Part shown: positions 44,945 to 53,114 of the stretch, piece after piece | Layout of the letters: every line of letters starts with the position of its first letter | Position numbering within the stretch: the first letter of the stretch is position 1 | Source: JABDIY01 sp963751955 | GTDB lineage: Bacteria > Actinomycetota > Acidimicrobiia > Acidimicrobiales > SZUA-35 | Direction of reading: 5' to 3' | Assembly: GCA_963751955.1 (NCBI GenBank) | Contig: CAVVWM010000011.1 | Coordinates: forward strand, 558,001 to 622,000 | DNA length: 64,000 bases | The notes under the pieces: generated by a model | The model's database searches: none | Told to the model about the DNA's origin: nothing | What the model saw: only the letters and a program-made list of their open reading frames with translations | Made by a program: the position numbers and the translations under genes

Positions 44945-47651
44945 ATGCGAGCCAGTCCTTTGAAAACGCCGCGATTCACCAGCGGTCAAACAGCGTGGAA
45001 ATGGTTCCGACAACCGTGGTCGAAGCCAACGGTCGTTGTTCCGATGATCGTCGCCTTTGCGGTCCCGGCGTTGTTGCTGTCGGCTGGGGTCCAGTTCGAG
45101 CAAGCGGTTTCGGATTCGGTGACCATTCAAGTGTCCGACAGGCTGAGTGCGGCACAGCAGGGCATCAGTCTCACGGCGACCGGACGGCTGACCAACGACG
45201 GGGTCAGCCGGGTTCGCGAATTGGCACTCGACCGGCTCTCCGAGGTGGAGGAACTCGGCCCAGCGGTGGAGACCTTGCACTCGTTTCGAGGCCAAGCGGT
45301 TCTGTTGCGGGGCGATGCGGAACAGCCTGAGCAGGTGCGGACACCAACTCGGTTCTTCTCACGGGCCGGTGCGATCGAATCGCTCACCATTGTCCAGGTC
45401 GATCCGACAATTCGAGGGGTCTATGTCTCGGAAGATCTGGCCAAACGGGCTGGTGCGGTCCCGGGTAGCACGCTGGACGTCGTAATCGATGGCGCCGGTG
45501 CGGTCGTCGACGTGGAGGGCATCTATCGCAACCTTTGGCCTGAGGCACCCAGCTACTGGGCCGACGTACCACCAGCCCTGATCCCGAGATTCTCGCGAGT
45601 CTTCAACTACCCAAATTTCGAACTCCTGGTCGCACGCGAGTCGCTCATGGTAGAACTCGGTGTACCGGGAGTCGTTCGCTGGGACGCGCCGCTCGAAGTG
45701 CCGCCCCGCACTCTGGACCAACTGACACGCACCGTCGACCACTATCGCGGCGTTGAACGAGATCTTGTGACCGACATGGAACTTGTAGCCGCGCTCGAGC
45801 AATTTGGTGGTCTCGCCGAGCCCGTCCCGACTCTCGATTCCTCCCTCCCTGACGCCCTCGCTGAAGTTCGCACCGCTACCGAACGGGTGGACCAACCTCT
45901 CCTTGCCGCCCAGGCGGCCGGACTGAGTCTCGGCCTGCTGGTTGTCGTTGCGGCGGCTGCGTTCACAGCCCGTCAGCAGGCCGTAGAGCTGAGGCTTCAG
46001 CTCGGCGATGGCGACAGCCCTTTTCGGCTCGGAGTGATCGGTGTCGGGCAGTTCGCAGTCCCTGCGCTGGTGGGGGCCACGCTCGGTGCGGCTGTGGGGC
46101 TGCACACGGCGGCTCGCCTGGTACCGGGTGGGACCGGGGATCTCGGGATCGTGCCGTTCAGATGGATCGCACTTGCGACTGCGGTGGCGGTCCTCATACT
46201 CGGAGCGGTCCGGGCCCTCCTCGCCATACGCTTCACCGAAGCCTCCACTCGACAATCCGGACAGGTCCCGGTGGGTCCGATACTCGTGCTTGTGGGGCTC
46301 GCGGTTGCAGGCTGGATTCAGGTGGGCCGGAGTGCGGTTGGAACGGATGTGGATCCTCTGGCAGTGGCGTTTCCAATCGTCGCACTCACTGCGATTGTCG
46401 GGTCTGTCCTGCTCGGAGGGCGTTGGCTGATCGGACAGTCGCACCGAGCGATCCCCCCCTCACGTCCCACGCTGCTTTTTGCGCTTCGGCGTGTCACTGC
46501 TGCTCAGGCCGGCCTTCTTGGCTTGGCCGGGGCACTGGGGATCGCAGTCGGAATGATCGTGTTCGTCACACTATTGAACAACACCAGAACTCTCGCCCTC
46601 GAAAGCAAGGCGACCACTCTCGTCGGAGCACAGAGTCGAGGCACGCTACCGTTTCCACCTGACAATCCGAGCCGATTACCCTCTGACTCGGCAGTGATTC
46701 ACAGCTGGTCAACCCGCCTCTCCCCCGGATCGGCGCGCGTCACGGTTCTGGCGATCGATCCGTCGACGTTCGGGGCGGTGGTCGACCTCCCCGAAACATT
46801 CGGGTTGACCACCGGCGAGATCCTGACCGAGCTCGAACAGTCGGCGGAGAGTGTTGTTCTCCGAGCGATTGTGGTTGGTGAAGATCCGATTCCCTCAAGC
46901 GGTGCTATTGGAACGAATGACACCTACCCCTACGAGGTGGTCTCGCAAACCCGGTCGGCGCCGCTCGCCGTATCCAACGATCGAACGTTGCTCATATCAG
47001 CTACAAGCATCGAGCAGATCGCACGCGATCGGTTCAGAGCAGATCTCGAACGCGAATTCGGTGTGGGAACGAAGCCGTCCGACTTCGAGAGTTTCTATCG
47101 GTCGCCACTTCGAAGCTTCAGAACGTTCATCGTCTCACGGTCCTCCGCTGACAACCTCGCCACCCAGCTGGCCGATGCCGAAATCAGTGTCCAAGACATC
47201 CTGGATCGCGGAGATCTGGAGAACCAAGTTGATGAGCAGGCCACGACATGGTCCTTCGGGTATCTGCGCTTCACCGGTGCCGTCGCTGCGATCGCAGCCG
47301 CAGCAGCCACGGTTCTCTATGTGGCCGAGCAGTCTGAGAAGCGGCGACTTCGGGCTCGCATGGCCAGGCATGTCGGGTATGCCGGCGAGCGTCTCGATCA
47401 CCTCCGGAGCGATCGAGCTGACCGTTCTTTCCGGTCTGTCGCTCGTCAGTGGCATCTTCGGATCCCTCCTTATCGTCGATCGGGTCATGGCCCGGTTCGA
47501 TCCGCTCGCCGACGTGCGACCGAGGATTGAACTAGACGTTGCGTGGGGCTGGCTCGCGGCGGTTGCGGCATCGGTGTGCCTGTCGATGACGCTGATCGGG
47601 TTCACCAGCGAGTGGTTCACTGCCCGTCGGGAGCATCAAGATGGCGGCTGA
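44945..47651 (+). pseudogene. Large-loop MacB/FtsX-type ABC permease with a frameshift near its C-terminus
   Basis: The frame from ATG 44945 has a membrane helix at the N-terminus (VVVPMIVAFAVPALLLSAG) and a large extracytoplasmic loop to about residue 320. Helices follow (GLSLGLLVVVAAAAFTA, VPALVGATLGAAVGLH, WIALATAVAVLILGAVRALL, ILVLVGLAVAGWIQV, LLGLAGALGIAVGMIVFVTL), with a second loop after them. After codon 811 an extra T (47378) puts the rest out of frame. The +1 frame, entered at 47379, continues MPASVSITSGAIELTVLSGL and two final helices, stopping at 47651 and overlapping the next gene by 11 bp as expected for an operon. Repaired length is about 901 residues. Unrepaired, the last helices are replaced by an Arg-rich tail. 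Confidence 0.85.
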
Positions 47652-48456
47652 ACCAGCAGTGAGGTGTTCGGGTCTCGTCAAGATCTATGAATCTCCCTCC
47701 GGGCGTATTCATGCCGTACGGGGGATCGATTTCGAGATCGCTCGAGGGTCCACAACCGCCATAATGGGGCCGTCGGGCAGCGGCAAGTCCTCTCTGCTGC
47801 GGATGGTCTCGGGCCTGTCTGTTCCCTCGGCCGGCCAGGTGGAAATCGATGGTGTGGATCTGTTTGCATTGGGTCGCCATCAACGCCGCAAAGTCCGATC
47901 CCAGCTACTCACCCATATCGAACAACGACCCTCAGACAACCTGCTCGCTCACCTCACGTGTGCCGAACAAGTTCACAGGATGACCAAGCGCCGAGGTGTC
48001 GATCCCGCAGAGGCGGAGCAGATCCTTGCCGCCGTCGGGCTGGAGACCCGCCTGCACCACCTCCCGCACCAACTGTCAGGAGGAGAGCAACAGCGGCTGG
48101 CGTTCGCACGGGGAACGGTGGGACGAGCGCCGCTGGTCATCGCTGACGAACCCACCGGCGAACTCGACACTCACAGCGCAGAGATGCTCGTTGATTCCTT
48201 CGAGCCACTCCGGGAGCGCGGGGTGTCGATTCTTATCGCTACACATGATCCCCGAGTCCTGCGCAGAGTCGATGAAGTCATCGAACTGCGCGACGGCGCG
48301 GTCGCCACCGTGACAAAGGACAGAACAGCTCTTTCAGTCATCGATGGCTCAGGTCGGATCCAACTACCTCCGGCCCTGCGTCGTCGGTTTCCTCAAGGGC
48401 GCGTGGTGTTGTCTTGGAACGACGATCAAAACGTGTTGGAAGTGCGGGAACCATGA
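47641..48456 (+). CDS. ABC ATPase (LolD/MacB-type) with AbrB-like tail
   Basis: This 271-residue nucleotide-binding protein would energise the neighbouring permease. Walker A is MGPSGSGKSSLL, the signature QLSGGEQQRLAFARG, Walker B LVIADEPTGELDTHSA and the switch His in LIATHDPRVL. After the ATPase ends (about residue 225) a tail reads SVIDGSGRIQLPPALRRRFP, which resembles an AbrB/SpoVT swapped-hairpin half. The start ATG 47641 lies inside the 3' end of the permease gene, and the stop overlaps the next gene by 4 bp (ATGA). Confidence 0.9.
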   Translation: MAAEPAVRCSGLVKIYESPSGRIHAVRGIDFEIARGSTTAIMGPSGSGKSSLLRMVSGLSVPSAGQVEIDGVDLFALGRHQRRKVRSQLLTHIEQRPSDNLLAHLTCAEQVHRMTKRRGVDPAEAEQILAAVGLETRLHHLPHQLSGGEQQRLAFARGTVGRAPLVIADEPTGELDTHSAEMLVDSFEPLRERGVSILIATHDPRVLRRVDEVIELRDGAVATVTKDRTALSVIDGSGRIQLPPALRRRFPQGRVVLSWNDDQNVLEVREP

Positions 48457-50060
48457 GCTCGATCCGTCCTCCTGCACTCACCGTCGACGAGGTCTCCAAG
48501 TCCTTCGGCCACGGGACTACTGCTGTCCGGGCTCTCAACCGCTGTTCGTTGTCGGTCGAGCCCGGTGAACTCGTCGCCTTGACCGGTCGATCGGGATCGG
48601 GGAAGACGACGTTGTCCAACGTGATCTTGGGCTGGGCCGCACCCGACACCGGTTCAGTGATCGTGGAGAACCCTGACCGCCCGATCGATGTCGCTGTCGT
48701 CCCGCAGGAGCTGGGGCTTTTCCAAGAGCTGAACGCCGGTGAGAACGCCACGGTGGCACGTTTCTTCTCAGATGTCGGCGAGCACTGGAACTCCACATTG
48801 GAGACGCTGGGGATCAGCGACCTGCAGACCCGCCGACCCGATGAGTTGTCGCTCGGTGAACAACAGCGGATTGCCGTTGCTCGAGCGCTCATAACCGATG
48901 CGGCAGTGATCGTGGCCGATGAGCCCACCAGTCATCAGGACGAGGAAAACTCAGATGCGATTGTTCGGACGCTCGCTGCTGCATCCGACCGTGGCGCTGC
49001 TGTGCTTCTCACAACCCACGATCCCCGGGTTGTCGCTCTTTGTGATCGGACGCTCGAGATGTCCGACGGGCGACTGGCCCACAGCGTCCTTCCAGCCACG
49101 GAACCGTCGACTGAGGTCAGCCCGGTTCGTCACTGGTCACTTCCAACTGCGGAGATCATGATGGCGCTGGCCGTGGTGGCCATGGTCGCTGCACTCGTGT
49201 TCACTGTTGTGGCGAGCCGCCAAACCGCTGCCGTCTACCCCGGCGAGGAAACGACAACTGATCCCACCGGTGGCTCCAACTCGGTTGACTACGGAAGCGT
49301 GATCAATACCAGAGTCGACAGTGCCGCTTTGGGCCAGTCCAGGCGCCTTCTGGTGTTTCTTCCACCTGGCTACGACACTGCAGAGGACAGCTTTGCGGCG
49401 CTGTATCTCCTGCACGGACAGGAAGACGGTCCGCAGATGTTCCAGCGGCTCGGTGTCTTCCGCAGAGCAGCCGAACTCATGAACCGGGGGGAGATTTCCC
49501 CGATGGTACTGGTGGCGCCCGATATCGGAAATAGCTTCGGTGTGAACACCAGCGGCTCCGAGGTAGTGGAGCTGGCAGGAGGTGCAACCATCGAATACGA
49601 CGGCGGTCGATACGAGGACTTTCTGGCCGACGACCTCCCTGCCTTCATCGAAGACACCTACAACGTCTCCTCCGCCAAAACGGATCGCTACGTCGGGGGG
49701 ATGTCTATGGGGGGGTTCGCTGCCTTGCATGTCGGGCTGCGGCACCCTGATCGCTACTCGAAGGTGGGAGCTCACTCCCCAGCATTGGTTGATGAGACCT
49801 TCACGTGGCTCTACCCGTCAGACCAGATTGCCATCACGCGAAATCCGATACGACTTGCGGCAGCCGCCAGCCCTTCCGGCACCGAGTACTTCCTCGATGC
49901 CGGCGAGGACGACGACTTCGGATTCGACGACGCTACGAGCCAACTTGCAGACGAGCTGAGAGCTACGGACGCCCTGACGTTTTCGATCTGGCCGGGCGAT
50001 CACGACGACACCTACTGGCGACAGCACGTCGAGACCTACCTCCGCTTTTACGGCACCTGA
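48453..50060 (+). CDS. ABC ATPase fused through a membrane helix to an extracytoplasmic esterase
   Basis: This 535-residue protein has two functional halves. Residues 10-215 are an ABC nucleotide-binding domain: Walker A GRSGSGKTT (45-53), signature LSLGEQQ (132-138), Walker B VIVADEPTSHQD and His in LLTTHDPRVV. A single membrane helix follows (residues 236-256, MMALAVVAMVAALVFTVVAS). Residues about 285-535 are an esterase-D/antigen-85-type alpha/beta hydrolase: GMSMGGF with nucleophile Ser418, the acidic region LDAGEDDDFGFDD, and His517 in PGDHDDTYW. With the NBD inside, the esterase would lie outside. The ATG at 48453 overlaps the previous stop. An internal ATG at 49161 with GGAG 6 nt upstream could also start the esterase alone. 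Confidence 0.85.
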   Translation: MSSIRPPALTVDEVSKSFGHGTTAVRALNRCSLSVEPGELVALTGRSGSGKTTLSNVILGWAAPDTGSVIVENPDRPIDVAVVPQELGLFQELNAGENATVARFFSDVGEHWNSTLETLGISDLQTRRPDELSLGEQQRIAVARALITDAAVIVADEPTSHQDEENSDAIVRTLAAASDRGAAVLLTTHDPRVVALCDRTLEMSDGRLAHSVLPATEPSTEVSPVRHWSLPTAEIMMALAVVAMVAALVFTVVASRQTAAVYPGEETTTDPTGGSNSVDYGSVINTRVDSAALGQSRRLLVFLPPGYDTAEDSFAALYLLHGQEDGPQMFQRLGVFRRAAELMNRGEISPMVLVAPDIGNSFGVNTSGSEVVELAGGATIEYDGGRYEDFLADDLPAFIEDTYNVSSAKTDRYVGGMSMGGFAALHVGLRHPDRYSKVGAHSPALVDETFTWLYPSDQIAITRNPIRLAAAASPSGTEYFLDAGEDDDFGFDDATSQLADELRATDALTFSIWPGDHDDTYWRQHVETYLRFYGT

Positions 50061-50138
50061 TCTGCAGGTGACTTCGGACCCTGGGTCAGACTGGCAAGAC
50101 GAACCTAGGTTGAGTTCTGAAAGGATTGTTGTTTCACC

Positions 50139-50345
50139 ATGTTGACCTTTGTTCTGTGGCTGATTCTCTTGGTCGTGGCTTGGCCATTGGCGTTGGTCGC
50201 CTTGATCTTGTATCCGATCCTCTGGCTTGTCAGCCTGCCGCTGCGTCTCGTTGGGATCTCCCTGAAAGCCGCGCTCGATCTGATCCGAGCGTTGGTCAGC
50301 CTGCCAGCTCGAGTGCTAAGAGGCCCTAGGGCAATCAGTTCCTAA
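50139..50345 (+). CDS. Small membrane protein
   Basis: This 68-residue protein has one long or two closely spaced hydrophobic segments (LTFVLWLILLVVAWPLALVA, then YPILWLVSLPLRLVG) followed by a basic amphipathic tail (LKAALDLIRALVSLPARVLR). Such small helical proteins are common and mostly of unknown role. Support comes from coherent composition and a weak Shine-Dalgarno (AAAGGA) at long distance; another frame is also open, so confidence is moderate. Confidence 0.5.
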   Translation: MLTFVLWLILLVVAWPLALVALILYPILWLVSLPLRLVGISLKAALDLIRALVSLPARVLRGPRAISS

Positions 50346-50385
50346 GCTCCAAGGTGAACAGGTGCGGTGAAAACAACCGAAACGT

Positions 50386-50420
50386 GGGAAAGGCTCGAAG
50401 CGGTTGCTTCGAGCCTTCCC
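50386..50420 (-). terminator. Hairpin terminator after tRNA-Glu
   Basis: A 15-16 bp inverted repeat with a single bulged base surrounds a GGTT loop: the arms GGCTCGAAGC and GCTTCGAGCC are perfect, extended by GGGAA(A) and TTCCC. Read on the minus strand it begins 2 bp after the tRNA CCA end and is followed by a T-rich stretch, as expected for an intrinsic terminator of the tRNA pair. It could also stop transcription coming from the plus strand. Confidence 0.8.
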
Positions 50421-50422
50421 TA

Positions 50423-50498
50423 TGGCACCCCGTACGGGATTTGAACCCGTGCTACTGGCATGAGAAGCCAGCGTCCTAGGCCGCTAGACGAACGGGGC
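50423..50498 (-). tRNA. tRNA-Glu (anticodon CTC)
   Basis: On the minus strand the sequence starts GCCCCGTTCGTCTAGCGGCC and ends ACGGGGT-G-CCA, so the CCA is encoded. The D-arm (TCTAGCGGCCTAGGA), the anticodon arm CTGGC-TTCTCAT-GCCAG with anticodon CTC, and the T-arm (ACGGGTTCAAATCCCGT) are all present. The overall sequence resembles bacterial tRNA-Glu. It reads codon GAG. Confidence 0.96.
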
Positions 50499-50531
50499 AG
50501 GACTCTGCGCAGAGAAACCTCTGTCGCATTG

Positions 50532-50603
50532 TTCGGAGGAGAGGACTTGAACCCCTAATAACTGGATCAGAACCAGTTGTGTTGCCAATTACACCACCTC
50601 CGA
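50532..50603 (-). tRNA. tRNA-Gln (anticodon CTG)
   Basis: The minus strand starts TCGGAGGTGGTGTAATTGG. The acceptor stem TCGGAGG pairs exactly with CCTCCGA, the anticodon arm is ACTGG-TTCTGAT-CCAGT with anticodon CTG, and the T-arm is AGGGG-TTCAAGT-CCTCT. The discriminator is A; the CCA end is not encoded. It lies 33 bp upstream of tRNA-Glu in the same direction, so they are likely co-transcribed. Confidence 0.95.
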
Positions 50604-50712
50604 TCGGTGGAGCCTTGAGGATAGCGGGCGATCAGGAGGGCCAAACCGATTGGTGACACCCAGCACGACCGCCAACCGGTAGTCAGGATGTCGGGTTGCA
50701 CCCTAGGTCGAG

Positions 50713-52137
50713 TCAACCCCTTCGGCCGGCGTCAACCTGGGCGGAGAGCCTCGCCAGTTCGGTTCGCAGTCGTTCCTCGTCGTATCGACTGAATATCAGC
50801 GCCGCAACACCGTAAAGCACCAGACCAGCCACCCCGCTCAGGCGAATGCCCAGATCATCACCCACGTCCCCGCCGAAGCTCAGGAAGACTGCGAAGATCA
50901 CGATCCCCAGCGTCTGACCGACCTTCTGAGCGAAGGTGCGGGCCCCGAAGAACATACCCGTTGTCGCATTTCCGGCTGAGAGCAGCGAGTGTTCGGCGAT
51001 ATCGCTCAAGATCCATTGCGGCAGCACGCTGAGCACGCTGAAAGGGACCGAGAACAGCACGACGATTGCCGCTGCTTGAACGATGGCAGGAATCGGGTAC
51101 AGCCCGAGGAAAACGATCCCGAAAAACATCGTTGCTGTCATGAGGAAGGATCCCACCACCATCTGCTTGCCGCTGCGCTTCTTGGCTTGCTTGTTGACGA
51201 TCGGATACAGCACCAAGGCCATGATCACCATCAGCCCAAGCAGCGGGGCAACGAGTGCTTTGTCCAGTTCGAGCAAGACTGTGACGTAGAACAGAATTCC
51301 GGTCTGAATGATGGCGAGCCCGCAGAAGTAGGAAAAATCGGCTGCCACATAGAAACGGAAGAACGGGTTGGCGAAGACAACCGAAAGCGATTCTTTCAAT
51401 GAAACCGAGGTGGGCGAAGAGCGGGCATACCGCGGCTCATCGATAAGCCATACCGGCAGGTACATCCCGATCAAAGCAATTACCCCGACAACGATCACCG
51501 ACCCTTGCCAGGACTGAAGTCCGGTGAAGCCAGCCCATTCGAACCCGGCCGACAAAGGGGTCACGAGACTTGCGATAACGATGCCAAGGGCCCACGCGAC
51601 CGATGTCCACGTCACGAGATCAAGCCGCTCCGCCGGGGTTCGCCCAAGATCAGCCACCAATGCGAAGCAAGGTGTCACATACGCCGTGAGAGCGACGTAG
51701 AGCACGATCTGAACTCCGACCAGCCACACGATATTCCACCAAGACTGCTCTTGGACCGGCGGGATGAACAAGAGGACGGTGGCGATCACCGCCGGGAGCC
51801 CGCCGATCCGCATCAGCGAGATGCGCCGACCCCTCCGGTGGGTGGAACGATCTGAGATCATGGCGATGGCCGGATCGGTGACTGCATCGAGAAGTCGACC
51901 GCCGGCGGCGATCAGAGCTACGGCGTTGAAGCCGATCCAGAACTCGCTGCGGGTAACAAGAGTTGGCAGGTTCTCTTCTTCGGGGGGGAGGTAGAAGAAG
52001 ACCAGCAGGATGCCGATGAGGTTGATCAGGATCGACATTCCGCCCTGGCCAGCACTCAGTGCAAACACAACCCGCTTCGGGAGGGGTTCGAGTCGGGCGC
52101 GATCGTCTGAAGAGTCATCGAGCAGCGCGCTGGTCAC
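50713..52137 (-). CDS. GPH-family (sugar/cation symporter-like) MFS transporter
   Basis: The protein of about 474 residues has twelve predicted membrane helices and the family segment GRLLDAVTDPAIAMISDRST followed by HRRGRRISLMRIG, matching the MelB-type GRxxDAxxDPxxGxxSDRTRxxxGRRRP motif. Such symporters import glycosides, pentosides or hexuronides with Na+ or H+. The GTG at 52137 is chosen because starts further upstream overlap the divergent lipoprotein gene. The substrate is unknown, with no sugar catabolic gene beside it. Confidence 0.85.
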   Translation of the reverse strand: MTSALLDDSSDDRARLEPLPKRVVFALSAGQGGMSILINLIGILLVFFYLPPEEENLPTLVTRSEFWIGFNAVALIAAGGRLLDAVTDPAIAMISDRSTHRRGRRISLMRIGGLPAVIATVLLFIPPVQEQSWWNIVWLVGVQIVLYVALTAYVTPCFALVADLGRTPAERLDLVTWTSVAWALGIVIASLVTPLSAGFEWAGFTGLQSWQGSVIVVGVIALIGMYLPVWLIDEPRYARSSPTSVSLKESLSVVFANPFFRFYVAADFSYFCGLAIIQTGILFYVTVLLELDKALVAPLLGLMVIMALVLYPIVNKQAKKRSGKQMVVGSFLMTATMFFGIVFLGLYPIPAIVQAAAIVVLFSVPFSVLSVLPQWILSDIAEHSLLSAGNATTGMFFGARTFAQKVGQTLGIVIFAVFLSFGGDVGDDLGIRLSGVAGLVLYGVAALIFSRYDEERLRTELARLSAQVDAGRRG

Positions 52138-52169
52138 GGACCAACGGTAGCGAACGGTACGGTTCTGGC

Positions 52170-52457
52170 GTGAGGAATCGTGCGATTCGCCCATGGGCCG
52201 TTGCCCTGGCCTTCACGCTGGTCAGCTGCACCGGTGAAGAACCCCAGAAAATCGATCTCAACGCAACCATCCCGCCAACTACGACCGATCCCGGCGACCC
52301 CAACTCTGCTCAGCGGGCCGAGATGCAGAGGTTGGCCGAGCAACAGTGCATCGACGACCCCTCCAAAGAGGTGGGAACAGTTCGTATCATCGACCCCGAA
52401 AACAACGAACAGGTCTCCGAACTTGTCGTGCAATGTTCCGAGGTCAGGAACCCCTGA
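52170..52457 (+). CDS. Small lipoprotein
   Basis: From a GTG at 52170 the 95-residue protein has a basic N-terminus and hydrophobic segment (RPWAVALAFTLVSC) with a lipobox Cys (LVSC). A Thr/Pro linker (PPTTTDPGD) and a short acidic domain with two Cys (AEQQCIDDPSKE and LVVQCSEVR), probably a disulfide, follow. It is divergent from the symporter gene, 32 bp away, and overlaps the tail of the YdcF-like gene by 14 bp. No family is recognised. Confidence 0.65.
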   Translation: MRNRAIRPWAVALAFTLVSCTGEEPQKIDLNATIPPTTTDPGDPNSAQRAEMQRLAEQQCIDDPSKEVGTVRIIDPENNEQVSELVVQCSEVRNP

Positions 52458-53112
52458 GCCGGTCGAGCCGTCGAAATCCCACGACCCGACCTACCGAGAC
52501 GGCAACGGTTTCTCGAGCCATCTCGTCAAAGTCTGCGTCGCCCACAGCGGAGACTTCGGCGCTCAGCCCCACTTCTCCAGCGATGAGTTCCACCCTCCTC
52601 GTGTGGTAGGCATCGGTCACGAGAATGACGTCATCGATTTCCTCGTTGCGCAGGAAGCGGGCTGCGGCAGCCATCGAGGTGTAGGTGCTGTCGCCCTGCA
52701 CCTCCAGCCGGAGGTCGCCGTCCGGGATCCCCTGTTGACGGAGATAGTCGTATCCCGCTTTCGCTTCGGTTGTGACATCACCCTCTTGCTGACCTCCGGT
52801 CACCACGATCAACTGGACCCGATCAGACTCATAAAGAGCGGCGGCCTCGTCGAGCCGTCGTACCAATACCGGTGAAGGTGTTCCGTTGTACTGAGCGGCT
52901 CCGAGAACCAAGGCCGCTGATGCATCGCCATCGGCGCTCCGACGAGTTGCGAACCAGATGTCCACAAACGTGGCACCGATATAGCCGACCAACAATAGGA
53001 CGATCAGAAACGCGGCTCGGGCGGGTCGTATTCTCAGGACTGACCTGCCTTCAGTCGAGTCCCCGGATAACTCCGATTCTTCTCCTGATGCAGAGTCTTC
53101 AACCCCGTCCAA
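52444..53112 (-). CDS. YdcF/SanA-like (DUF218) membrane protein
   Basis: The 222-residue protein has one N-terminal membrane helix (AAFLIVLLLVGYIGATF) and the DUF218 domain: ALVLGAAQYNGTPSPVLV, RRLDEAAALYESDRVQLIVV, TGGQQ, and the later ILVTDAYHTRRVELI. Relatives include SanA, which affects envelope permeability, and YdcF, which binds SAM; the biochemical role of this one is unknown. The TTG at 53112 lies 2 bp after the gltX stop, which suggests an operon; the region upstream in the same frame is inside gltX and out-of-frame in character. Confidence 0.8.
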   Translation of the reverse strand: MDGVEDSASGEESELSGDSTEGRSVLRIRPARAAFLIVLLLVGYIGATFVDIWFATRRSADGDASAALVLGAAQYNGTPSPVLVRRLDEAAALYESDRVQLIVVTGGQQEGDVTTEAKAGYDYLRQQGIPDGDLRLEVQGDSTYTSMAAAARFLRNEEIDDVILVTDAYHTRRVELIAGEVGLSAEVSAVGDADFDEMARETVAVSVGRVVGFRRLDRLRGS

Positions 53113-53114
53113 GC

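Noticed and set aside
45359..46444. 361-codon minus-strand frame opposite the ABC permease
   Set aside because: It is a shadow frame in GC-rich coding sequence with atypical Arg/His/Asp composition.
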